Shown piece after piece: positions 11,555 to 24,558 of a stretch of 64,000 bases of DNA. The DNA comes from Hemibagrus wyckioides (lineage: Eukaryota > Chordata > Actinopteri > Siluriformes > Bagridae), in NCBI RefSeq assembly GCF_019097595.1, contig NC_080712.1, forward strand, positions 20,626,146 to 20,690,145. Direction: 5' to 3'. Under the pieces are notes generated by a model. That model worked only from the letters and a program-made list of their open reading frames with translations, was not told the origin of the DNA and searched no databases. How positions within the stretch are numbered: the first letter of the stretch is position 1; every line of letters starts with the position of its first letter. The position numbers were made by a program, and so were the translations under genes.

Positions 11555-13433
11555 TTAGTTTCCACCAAACACATTAAGAGGATCGTCAAAAATACTATGG
11601 CCTGATTCCTCTGCCGAGTTGTTTTCCTGGACAGGCTTCTTCGACTTCTTGGCGGTTGAGGCCCCTACTGGTTTCGTGATTCCGGATGAGAAAATATCAT
11701 CTGTAAACAGCAGAAATGTGAAATAGTGAACATCTATCAGATATGCATGTGTCTATGTTTTACTGGTCTTATTACCCTTTAGCAGCAGGAACTTACCCAT
11801 GTCATCATCAAATATTGATTTCGTTTCGACTTTCTTCTTCGCCTTTTTCTCCTTTGGCTTCGTTGTAGGAGTCAAATCAGCAAAAATGTCGACGTCATCA
11901 TCAAACAGGCTTGCCTCCAAGCTCTGTTCTTTAGGTTTCTTAAGTACTTTGGAGGGTGTTTCATTATCATCCTGCAAAGACATTTTAAAACAGTGGTTCT
12001 TATAACAGTTCTTAGGGCCCTTCTTATGACAACTCACAGCACAGGGATAGAGAAATAGAGACTGTCGTGGAACTGCTGCTGGACACTCATCCATTACGTC
12101 ACGAATTGCAGTTTTTAACATCAATCTTAACTATAAAAGGAACATCTGAGCTGTATCTGTTCTAAACTTTTAGGTATAGAATTCAGATATACATCACCTG
12201 GAAAATGTCTGGTTTAACGGAGCTGGCAGTTGTCTTAGGGTCCTTCTTCTTCTCTGCTCCAAAAAGGTCATCATCATCATCGAGAAACGGCATAGCCTTG
12301 GATTTCTTCACCGGCTTTGGCTTGACTGTTGCAAAGAGATCCTCACTATGGTCGTCGAAGATGGGCAGAGCTGGCTCTTTTTTCTTGGAGGCTCCATGAA
12401 GCACTGTCTCAGGAGCCTTTGTTTTGGTCTGTGGTGGAGGAGCCTGCTTAGGGACTGAGGCAGAAGCGAAAAGGTCCTCTGAGGAAAACAAGTCCTCTTC
12501 AGCAGCAGGGAGTATCTTGGGCCTTACTGCTCCATCAGTGAGCGTTTGTGCAGGCATTGTAGTGGTGTTAGTGCTTATCGGTAGTGTGAGAGCTGAGGGT
12601 CTGGCTGGTACAGGATTAAAGGCAGATGGTGCTGAAGTTGTTCCGGGTGCAGAAGCAGCTTGAAGTGCTGAGTTTTCTTCTAGGTGGGCCTCTTCAGAGT
12701 GCTGAGCTGCCAAGCGTCTCGCTGCACGTGTCTGAGGACGCCGCTGTGTAGCGCCTTTTATACGGTCCTGCGCATACAGGTTTGAAATTTTACATTTTAC
12801 AAGTCCATGCAAAGTGAGATGGAAAATGTGGACTGTTGGGGAAAGACTGCTTTACACTCATTAGTGAAGTCACAATCCCTTAAAACCAGTGGAAAATAGA
12901 GTAACCCTAAGGCCAGTACCAATTAAAAAGCTGCAGTCTGACGCACCTTATTGGCATTCTGTAGAGTGGTGACCTGAGCTGGCGAGTCAAAGCTAATCCC
13001 TCCCTCAGCAGCAGCCTGGACTCCTGCAGTGGAAGAAGAGGCTGGCAGCAGCCCTGCAGGTCTGGGTGAGGAGGACTGAGCCAAATCAGGGGTTATGCTG
13101 CCTGCACCTGAAAGCCGTGGACCTGCTCCTGGCATGAGGCTGGCAGGGTTGATGGCCAAACTAGCCTGAGAGAACAGAAAAGATTCCAAAAATATTGTCA
13201 GAAATGCTATTAGGAAAAATAGAACTCTCCTGGATTATTCCAAAGATCCTAGAGAAAAACATATTCATGTTAAGAGAGGGTTACATGGCAAAAAAGATCA
13301 TCACATTTCAAAGTCTGAACCTAGGAGTTCAATTGTACTTTCATTAAACATCTAACTGTAAATTATTTGATATGGAAAAAGAAATTCAGTAGAAAAATTA
13401 CTTTCATTCCCAATCAGCTTATAATAATAATAA

Positions 13434-13464
<31 letters not shown>

Positions 13465-13918
13465 CACTAGTTAACTGCCATTCATTAGTGTTATATACAC
13501 ACTGAAAAGTGTTTTGTGAAATTGATGATACTTTCTTGCCATATAGTCGATAATAGCTGGTCTGATGCCATAATCAAGAACAAAGGCTTAGAAATACAGA
13601 CATTTTGCATATTTTATAAACATGCTGTACATTTGAAGAAAATACAAGAGAGGCAATTGAAGCAAAAAAACATGCAGAAATCAATCCTCATAGCGTGATA
13701 TACAAAATAGCTTTAAATTGTGTAAGGAGAGTTGTGTTAGCTAGATGCCCAAGCTTTGTGTCCTTTTTTTTTTTTGAAGAATGAAGTTCGTTGTGAGTGA
13801 AGCCAGTTTGTAGAGTGTAACAGGAAGAAACAGGAAGAGAGAATCATTAATTAAACATTACTTGAAGTTTTCCAATCTTCGATGAAGTTTCTTTGGGTTT
13901 TACAGGACTTGCAGGCTT
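11555..13918 (-). other. washc2: washc2 exons 28-32: capping-protein-binding end
   Basis: Coding exons (minus): 13862-13918, 12947-13165, 12198-12767, 11797-11971, 11555-11700. The first two carry [20 protein letters not shown], matching the human IGKIQANLAINPAALLP region. The 570-bp exon opens with [15 protein letters not shown], the FAM21 version of the CPI motif that binds actin capping protein CAPZ. It then continues with further LF motifs ([21 protein letters not shown]). The last exons give [29 protein letters not shown] and the terminal [13 protein letters not shown]. Confidence 0.94.
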
Positions 13919-16900
13919 CTGTGCAATCAATAACAATAATTACATTTTAAAACCATTTGTAGTGCATGATTTTATTTACTAAAATAATAACACAGGTATA
14001 TCTATTTACACCACAGAAGATGTTTTCTACATATAGGATGTATATTATGACAGAAGCTAAAATGGCCAGAGCATGAATAATTGCTAAACATATCAATTTC
14101 ACACGTGTAAATGATATTATGGGTCTAACGGTGCAACCGGACATTGATGGACATTGTGAAAATCTGCATTTAAGTCAATTTAAGAGCTCTGTTTCCGGTT
14201 TCCACATCTCATTTTCTTGGGGTCAAAGTGATGTTTTGTTGTTTTTTTCCCCCAAATCAAATTTTTGCAAGAATTTATATATTTAATTGATTAAAAAAAT
14301 TAATTATATATTTAAAGATACAGTAAACATATAGAGCACTTTGTTTGCACCATTCATTTTTATTTATTTAATTTTTATTTATTAATTATTTAGTTCTATA
14401 CAGACAGTGATTTTAGTCGTAATTTTTGTTCATTAAATTATGAACTGAATTGAATAGAACTTATGAGTGTATCACACCCCTAGATTCCAGAATGTAAATT
14501 TTATTCCTACCTATAATGTGCAAAGAAAATGTTATAATCACATACCTCACTCTTAGCTGATGGTACTTTACTTGCACCCTTGTCAGTTTCTTCAAGTTTA
14601 GCCTTACTCGGCTTTTCTGGAACTTTCTAAATGTGGAAAATATATAATAAGAATTAATACATGCTCCTAAAATCTCCTCCCACTATCACTGCTCTATAAT
14701 AAATAGGTAAAATAACCACACACCAGACTCCATATTACTTCATTTTTACATTTGCAGTAATTTTTTTCTATAATGTATATAGAAAAAAAAAAAAAACTGT
14801 ATTACCGGAGGAGCTTTTGGCTTTGCAGAGCCGAACAGGTCATCATCGTCATCATCCTCCCCAAACAATCCAGAAACAGCAGGCTTCACTGAGCTCTGTA
14901 CGGTTGTCTGGAACCACAAAACGTAACAGTCGTTCATGTTCCAGTTTTTCCTCCTCAAACATAAATCAAATTTTTGGTCTGCTATAAAAGTATATTTCCA
15001 GTAAAGCAGAGAAATAATACGCATCAAGTAGTTTAAACTTACTGAGGGTTTAGCAGTGGTAGCAAAGAGGTCCACCTCTGGGTCATTGTCTCTTTGCTGT
15101 GTGTGACTGAACAGAAGCTCTTCATCCTGAAACACACCTGTGCTCTTCACAGAAGCTTTCGGCTCCTGAGACTGAAACACAACCAGCATTATCTCTTTAT
15201 TGACTCACTGTACACACATACACGGTAATGTGCACTAGGTGTATTTGATATGCCTGAAATATGTCTATAGTAAAGCCATGCCTGGCAGAATTTTCTTTCA
15301 GAGTGTGACATTACCAAGGGGTACAAGTTAGAGGCGTGCATCAGGCCTAAAAAGTATGAAGAACAGTCCATTTTTACACAAATATACGAAGATGGGTCAG
15401 ACGGTAAGCTTCCAGGGTAAAAAAAAAAAAAAAGAGCTAACAGTACAACTTAAGGTCTTTAATTACAATGATGATAAATCGTATACATTAAGTTTATGGT
15501 TTAAGCCAGCTGTACATGAAAAAAGGCACATGGTGAACATCCCAATCACAACACATTTAATTCCTGTCACTGTTCTAATGTGGTGCATTCTTGTATGTTT
15601 CATTTATACAGGTAATTAATAAAGAGCAAATATCTGTCATTCACTCAGTAATAATAATAATAATACAAACATGCTTGCCAATTTGATCACTTTTTATATC
15701 CAATGAGAATTGTACTATTGTATTTCACTGTGTTTTTGAATCATTGCTGCTACAGAAAGGACTACAATCTGAAATACACAGATCCCTTTATTACCTGTTA
15801 CAGATATACTATATGGTCAAAAGTATTTGGATACCTGACCATCACACCCATAAGTGGTTTCTCACCAAACTGTTGCTACATAGTTGTATAGGATGTCCTT
15901 GTGTACTATAACCCAGTGGTGTCCAATCTTATCCGCAAAGGGCCGGTGTGGGTGCAGGTTTTCATTCCAACTGATCAGAAGCCACACCTGAGTCTACTGA
16001 AAGCCAAGCTCAGTTATTAAACTGGTGGAATCAGGTGTAGCTCCTGCTTGATTTGAATGAAAACCTGCACCAGGGGTAACATAAGATTGGACACCACTGC
16101 TGTAGCCTTCACTGGAACTAAGGACTCAACATGTTCCAGCATGACAATGCCCCTGTGCACAAAGCAAGCTCTATGAAGACATTTGTCAAGATTGGACTGG
16201 AAGAACACGAGTGACCTGCACAGAGCCCTAACCTCAACCTCACTGAACACCATTTGAATAAACTACACTCCATGAATCCTCATCTAACATCAGTACCTGG
16301 CCTCAATATCGTTCTTGTGGCTGAATCAACATAAATTCACACAGCCACACTCCAAAATCCATTGGAAAGACACTTGTGGGTGTCTAAAAACTTTAGGCAA
16401 AATACTGTATTTAGATTTTAAAATTAGACAGATCCCCACATATACATCTAGTTCTAGATAATCAATTAATAAATAATAAAGCCAACCTTTAATGTACTTT
16501 TGTCCGCTTGCTTGGTTGCTGTGGAAAGAGGGGGTATTTCATCGGGTTCCTCTTCTTCTTCGTCATCATCATCAAACAGACTAAATGTGTTTTTCGTGGC
16601 CTTTTTCTCCTTGGTCTCCATGGGTGGTGGAGCTTCCTTATGCCAGTCAAGATCATCAAAGTCCTCCACTGCATTCTTATTCGGTTTCTAAAGCACATGA
16701 ACAAATTGGTTTTGGTTTGCTGAAATAAAAATTCTTACATCAAACACTTTAAAAGGGATTGGCATAGTTTTCATTCTCACTGTGGTGGTTTTAGCTTCAT
16801 CTCCTAGCACATTAATTCCTCCAAACAAGCTAACAGCTCCAGCAGGCTTTTTAGTCTTGTTAGTCTCCTCAGGGGAAGATGCTGCCTGTACTACCTTCTT

Positions 16901-19900
16901 GTCTGAAGGCTTCACCTCAGCTACATTTACCACTTCCTGCGTTTCCTCTGGGCCAAAGAGAGAGGGAGCCTGAGATGCAGCAGCAGGCACCTGAAACACA
17001 CACAGGCTCATAATCAGTTCTCTTCTCTGAGAACCAGCATGCTCTTCATCCGCTATTCAAACAGACAGCTTACACATAGAGAGGCATTTCACACTGGCTA
17101 GTCTGTCTGAAAATAAATTAATTATATCTCATGTGGCCTGTTGGAAATCAGACAGATTCCGCATGCAACTTCAGCTGTTTAAATCTTATACAAAATCTGC
17201 TTCTTATACAAGATGTTCACTTTAGATTCCACAAACAGCACAGTTAATTATGAATACAAGTTCCACATTAATAATTTATGAAAGCAAATAAAGTCAGTAA
17301 TGCAGCTAAACAGAAAACATTACTAATATGTGCATGTGTATTTAACATGAATCTTAGTTCATTATTATTATTTATTACAAAGCTTACTTTGGCTTCTGGA
17401 GTTCCTTTGTTTGCAGATGGTTTGAAACCAAATAGCGAACCTTTATCTTCGTCCTCTTCATCCTCAAACAGGAGGGAGACTCTCTGAGGTTTCTTCTGAC
17501 TGAAAGAACAAAACATCAGTCTCCTGTGTTAGTTGGTGCAGGAACTTTCAAACAGTTTGCATTTTTATCCAGATACGTTTCTGTATGCTGTGGTTAAAGC
17601 CACAATCTAGTAAATTCGATTATAATAGACTGCATTAGGGAAAGATGGCATCCCTGAAATTCAGTGCAATTTAAGACTTCTTGTTAAAATAATGTTGATT
17701 CAAAGGACACCTTGGCTCTTTTGTGGCTGCAAACAGATCATCATCGTCATCGTCATCGAACAAGCTGTCTTTCTGTGGTGCTTTTGCACTCGGTAGCCTG
17801 GAGGGGGCACTGGTGCTTGACTTCATCCCACCACTCTTCACATCAGACTTGGCTGGGCTGGGCTGGGCACTCATCCACTGGTCCTAGGAAACACAGATTA
17901 GATACACTGACCAATGACAACAACTTGATTCATGATATTCTGTACATAATGAATTCTTTTCTGGTTTTATGGAAAGGTTTAAGTTTCTCCGTACCTCATC
18001 ATCACTAAAAAGTGCACTTGATAAAGTTTTCTTGGGTTGGGACACTGCTGTTTTGACCTGAACTGATTGAGATTTTGGCATAGAGGAAAACAGATCCTGC
18101 AAAATAAAGACAAGTGATCATTAAAAAGGCTTGATCTTGTATATGACAAACTCTCCTGATTGTTCTTAGCACTAGATCTGCTTACACTCACCTCCTCCTC
18201 ATCGTCATCAAATATAGAGATTGTAGCCTTGTTTGGTTTGTTCTGTGCTGGACCTTCTGGTTTGGACTGACTTTTTGGCACAGTAGGAAATATCTTTGGC
18301 AAAGGAAGAAATGCAAATGAAACACATTGTGATAAAGTTTCTTTCTACTTTTGGAATCCACAAAAGATTGCAGTAAAAGCATACCTGTGAGTCCTCATCA
18401 TCAGAGAAAAGGCTCTTGCTCTGCACTTTCTCTGTTGTTTTAGGAGCAACTGATGGTTTGACCACAGGAGGGGGCACACTCTAAAATAAATAAACAAATA
18501 AACAATCAATCACCAGCATGGAAATGAGATCAATGGGAGAATAAGAAACGGGTTGGATACCTCCTCAGATTTCACAGAATCCTCACTTGTTGAAGGATGA
18601 CGTTTCTTCAGGCTTTCTGCAAGGAGACTATTTGTGCCAGCCCCAAACATAGAGATAGCACCAGCAGGTAACTGCATGCAAACAAATCATACATTTGATT
18701 TAATTTAATACATTTGATTTAACTTGCTTTGCAATGTTTGTACTCTTACTGGGAATCCTAGAACCATGAAGAGAAATACTGCCTTTCTATGAGACAGGAA
18801 AAAATATTACATAGTAGTAGTAGTAGTAGTAATAATAATAATAATTATTATTATTATAATAATGTGTACGCTCTCATTGACACAGCCCGGGTTTGATTTC
18901 CGCTAAGAGTTCCTGGTCCCAAGCCTAGATAAAATGGGAGGGTTGTTTCAGGTAGGGCATCCGGTGTAAAACCTGGGCCAAATCAAAACATGTGAAACAA
19001 ATGACCTGCTGTTGAGACCCTGAATAAAAACAACATTATAATAATAATTTTTATATCAATTTGTTTAAAATCTCAAGGTGGTTTACAAAGAAAAGCATCA
19101 GTTTAAACAAAATGTCTATATCATTAGTATTAATGATAGAGCTGAATAATCTACCCGGTCAAATGAAATGACTATAAATCGATACACATTACTAAAAAAA
19201 CATGTATAAGCACTAAGCAAGTATGGGCCTCATTAAACTAGAATGTTTATAATCTGGATTTAAAAATTTATAGTTTATATATTCATCTAATATTTAGTCC
19301 CTTCAAGATTTCTCGAACGCAGAAATTTGTGCAAACTCAGGCAAACGCTGCAATACTAGGATGAGTTTGGACCGTTTCATTGGACATCACTACAACACAC
19401 ATTCAGTCATAGCCCTCTTCGATTAATGTGTCGAACATGAGAACAGATACCACAGAAAGTAATTACAGTCCTCGGCATGAGTCATATGCTCATGTTGGGT
19501 TTTGCATCCGGTATAACTACTGAACATCATAAGATGGCAGCTAAGAGAAATGGAGAAATAATATCTCTTACATGAAGAGGCTACAAGCAGGAAAATCTGA
19601 CACAATGCAATAACCTCATCTAATTTGTGATGCAATAACCTTAACTACCTTTTTCTCAGGAGGTTGTACCACCTCTTCTTCTTCCGCAACTTTCTTGCTT
19701 TGCTGAGAAATAGCAGAACGCGAACCCACACTAAAAATGTCACCATCCTCATCATCATCTTCATCACTTCCAAACAGGTCTGCTGTCGTCTTTGGCTTGA
19801 CTTTCTCCTGTGCAGCTAAACACAAGAGATGATTTTTCACTACAGCAGCTACTATATTTGACAAGTGACAGTTCTGTGACAGGGCTTCAGTGACTCAGGC

Positions 19901-22900
19901 CTACACAGACCTACACCCACTCACCAGACGTGGGTTTTTTGAGCGTCTTGCCACTGAAAAAGTCGTCGTCATCCTCGTTGTCACCAAAAAGTCCACTTCC
20001 TAGTGAGGTCTGCTCTCGAGCTGCCTGCACTTTGGATTTGACTGGACTGTCATTCTCTTTGCTCTCTAATGAGTCTGAACCATTTGGTGAGCCAAAGAGA
20101 TTGTTTTCTGGGAAACAAATACAAATATACTTCAATTAAAAACTAAAAATCTTGAGGATAAACCTCAGGTTTTCCTGCTTTATTAAGAAAGTCATTTACC
20201 TGGGAAAATGGAAACTGCACCTGTGGGAATTTTCTTAGTGTTGACCCTCTCTACAAAAACAAGCCAAAATAATTAGGTTACAGATTTTTAACACACACAG
20301 CTGCAAAACATCTGCAAGCTATATATTTTCCAAATGAACTGTAGGAGAGGTCAGTCACTTCAGGTTGCTTGTGGTACCTGTTTTTTGAGATGCTCCTTGC
20401 TCCTTCTCCTTTTTGGGTGCCTCAGAAAAGAGATCACCCTGTGTAAACATAAAAAGCATTAAAAAATATGTCATCAATTATATCAAATCAAATTTTATTT
20501 CGAATTAGAATTTCATTTCACAATAAATATTTTTACATTTTAGCATTATGTCCTTTCCAGGTATTTATTAAATGCCTAATATACAGTATACACGGTATGA
20601 ACACTTACCTCTTCATCATCAAACAGGCCTTTACCTCCACTAAAGAGACCCCCCTTTCCTCCAAATGGAGAATATTCATCATCCTCCATTTTTGGAGGCT
20701 TGAACATCTCATCATCTTCTTCTTCCACTGCAACAAAATGGATGTGAAAAGGGCTGGGTTTATCATGTGATCTACTCAAATTACAATAAACAATGCAAGT
20801 CATTTGGTGTACATATAACCATTCTGAGAATTTTAAGGAAATAAAATGACAAAGAAGTTGTGTAACAAAAAAGACAGATTAGAAGACATGAAAAATACAT
20901 TGTCAGTTTAGGTGAACATCCTGTTTGAAGTATTGCAAATTTGTAATAAATAAATAATATAAATAAATTTGTTAAGCAAACAGTAAGATGCTTTGATGTT
21001 TTGAGGAACCATCTCCTACAATGTGAATGAAGTGACATGTACCCTGTGCCTCTGGCAGTTTCTTTCCTTGTTTTTTCCTCTTGGTGACAGATGTGCCTGA
21101 TGACAATGCTTGAAAAGAATTACAAACATGCAAATGTAAACCAAAACTAAATAAAACGAAATAAAAATATGAACAATTCAAAAATAAACCCATGATGTGC
21201 AGCAAAAAACCTAAATAACTTGCATATAAAGAATGAATGGTACATAAATGAGAACCATGAACTTACATGTACGGTCTGCCTCTGGCTTTTTTGCATCCTT
21301 AATTCTTGCAGCCAGCTGATCAGCAAAAGATGCTGGTCCAACGTCGTCCTGAAACGCAAGCAGAGGCAGAAAATCAGCAAGGCATTTGCAGAGGAAACTA
21401 CTTCTTAAATACAACGATCAGGCATAACATTGTGACCACCTGCCTAATATTGTGTTGGTCCCAGTTTTGCTGAAAACAACAAAAAAAAAAAAAAAACCCT
21501 GACCCGTCATGCACTGTGTATTCTGACACCTTTCTAACAGAACCAGCATTAACTTCTTCAGCAATTTGAGCAACAGTAGCTCGTCTGTTGGATCGGACCA
21601 GACGGGCCAGCTTTCGTGCCCTACATGCATCAATGAGCCTTGGCTGCCCACGACCCTGTCGCTGGATCACCAATGTTCCTTCCTTGGACCACTTTTGATA
21701 GATACTGACCACTGCAGACCGGGAACTCCCTAAAAGAGCTGCAGTTTTGGAGATGCTCTGATCCAGTCGTCTAGCCATCACAATTTGCCCCTAGCATCAA
21801 ACTTGCTCAAATCCCTACGCTTGTCCATTTTTCCTGCTTCTAACACATCAACATTGAGGACAAAATGTTCACTTGCTGCCTAATATATCCCACCCACTAA
21901 CAGGAGATAATCAGTGTTATTCACTTCAACTCTCAGTGCTCATAATGTTATGCCTGATCAGTGTGTATTTAATGGCAATCCTTTTCAGGTCAATGAAAAT
22001 CCACTTCACTTCCAATTCATTCTTAAGAAATAAATCGACAAAATATTTTTTTTTTGTCGAATACACCCTAATGTCAATCAGATTATATTTTAAAAAGATG
22101 GTAAAAAAAATTACCATCAAGAAATCATTCACTTGTTCAAGTGTCATATCATGATGCATGTATGGACAAATGCAAATTATTCACCCTTCTGGCTTCATCG
22201 TCATCCTTATCAGATTCTCCAAATAAGTCAGAATCTTCATTTTCTTCCTCTTCATCAGAACTGACTGCCTTCTACAAAAATCCAGCAAAACAAAGAGCTT
22301 GTTACAGAATGTTACTAATATTGCCCAATGCACACATTTCTATTCCACTTGCATGCCTTTAGAATAGAAAACTAAAAGCATTGTACTGAATAAATAAATA
22401 GTTCTTACATTCTTTAATCTTCCTTGGATTTCTCCTTCTTGGTCAAAGTCCTCGTCTGAGTGCTGTTAGGATTACAAATCATCTTATACAGACTTGCCTG
22501 AATTTTGTTGCCAGTTACGGAAATACAAAAGCTGCAAAAATGTTTTGCTACAATAATTCTAGTCACGTTACAATCAGCTAGAAAAGAATAAATGGGGGTT
22601 AGAGTTAGTCACTTCTGGCTTACTAGGAAGGAAAATCTAAATTTAAACACAACTATAAATCCAGCAAAGCATTTTTGTGACCTATTTTTCATTTTTGTTA
22701 TCTCTATTGCTGAAAGCACTATACAAATAAAATGTAATTGTGCTAAATTAACAAAAGGTGGATAATATTCAGTTTTACCTCTTCCTGATCTTTATCCACA
22801 TCACTCTCAACAAAACTCTCCCTGTCGCTGTCGATGGACATTTCTGCAAAAGAGAGAGAGAGAGCGAGAGAGAGAGAGACAGAGAGAGAGAGAGCGAGAG

Positions 22901-24474
22901 AGAGAGCGAGACAGAGAGAGTGTGAGAAAAAGAGAGAGAGAGAGAGAGCGAGAGAGTGCAAGAGACAGAGACAGAGAGCGAGAGAGAGAGAGAGAGAGAG
23001 AGAGACAGAACAAGAGAGCGAGAGACACAGAGGGAGAGAGAGCAGAGAGAGAGCGAGAGAGAGACAGAGAGAGAAAAAACACAAGTGGTTAGTAAAATAA
23101 GAGACAGAAGTGTTCATTCAATTCAGGGAACATAATAAAGTAAGGCATGAGAAATAACACCACCATCACTGGAGAGATCTCCCAGGCCAACGTCATCTTG
23201 TTCCATAAAAGCCTGAGATCCAATCAAGTATGGTAGCGGCCTGTCTACATATAAATCCTGTCAAAAAATTAGAAAATGCAAATTAAAAACTACCTCACCA
23301 ATGCTGTTTACTGCACTTTGTCATCTCAGACAACTGTCTACTTGCACTAGGGCTGCAACAATTGCAGGGTATAACTGATGATAAAAATATTTTAATCAAT
23401 ATTTTCAATGATCAATTTCATTATTAAAGTATGAATATTATGAAGCAAGTATGCACCATGTCACTTAATTAAGAAAACATTGTGCAGGTCACAAAAGAAA
23501 ATATTAGAGTGTTCTCCTTATATCACGCTGTGTTGTTGGCCTTGTGGCATAATTTTAGATTTTAATATTTTTACATCTCCAATTATTCCTTTATGAGAAA
23601 AGTGGAAGTGTGATGTGGAGTGGATATTAAATTAAAAACTGCAGGTTTCTGTGAAAATGAAACTAAGCTCAATAATGTCAGGTTAAGGGATTTTCCACCT
23701 TTACTGTGTTATAGCTACCAACAAAATGAAAAAAGGTCTGTCATAATATATCATGGTGTCATTTTTTTGTACATCAGCAGGAGCATTTTAAGAGGAGTGT
23801 GTTTACTTTATATCCACTGTACATGGCTGAATCATGTTTCATGTCAACACACTAATATGCTTTGAGTTTAGCTTAACTGACTTCTTAGATGTCACATTTA
23901 TGGTTATATATATATTGATCTATCAGAAAACATTATCAACGTTATCATTTTGGGTTTTCATGAAGCATGGTGGCATGCAGTGTTGGGCTGTGAGTACTGG
24001 TTATGTTAACAAATGCTACTATATTATATTTTCATAATATACACAATATGTAGTATCTTTGAACATATCAGGTCAGCGTCCTGCAGAAGTTGAGCCCAAA
24101 GAGATTTTATTCATTGATTCCAAGGATTTAATTGCTACGAGTGAAATATAGAGTCGATGCCACACTGAAAACATTTCTTTGCGTGATCCCTACGGCAAGC
24201 AAACTGAATTTTGTTGAGTGTTGTGGCCGAGTGTTTCAGTTAACAAAACAGCCATTTATCCTGCCTTTATATTGAATTTGTCTGGTCGAAATTGAAGGGC
24301 TGAAAATGCTGATAAGACAAAGAGCTCCAAAAGAAAAGCCTGCAGCATTGCACTTGCCAATATGTGAGGGATTATCTGATCAGTGTCAGTAATAGTCTGT
24401 TGCAGTTACTGACCTGTTTTGTTATTATGCCTAGTTAAGAGTCCTGTAGTTGCATTACAGTATTATGTTTATAA

Positions 24475-24558
<84 letters not shown>

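Larger units (their letters stand above)
14546..20438 (-). other. washc2: washc2 exons 13-27: LF-acidic repeat tail
   Basis: Coding exons (minus): 20378-20438, 20200-20250, 19925-20107, 19649-19815, 18561-18671, 18385-18480, 18192-18293, 17995-18096, 17711-17883, 17388-17499, 16781-16990, 16487-16687, 15043-15171, 14806-14907, 14546-14626. They encode repeated modules such as [56 protein letters not shown] and [15 protein letters not shown]. In FAM21 such L-F-acidic motifs bind VPS35 of retromer and other partners. [20 protein letters not shown], nearly identical to the human protein, anchors the alignment in the exon at 15043. Confidence 0.93.

Noticed and set aside
12004..12124. Extension of the washc2 exon at 11797-11971 into the longer open frame
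   Set aside because: A consensus acceptor (TTTGCAG) just before GATGATAATG and the phase-matched donor at 12198 show that the rest is intron.
21398..21781. Helix-turn-helix protein-coding gene on the minus strand
   Set aside because: It is the N-terminal relic of a Tc1 transposase between inverted termini, without a catalytic domain.
22743..23117. Long open frames on both strands over the GA/CT array
   Set aside because: They are low-complexity translations of a microsatellite; only 22779-22843 is real washc2 coding sequence.
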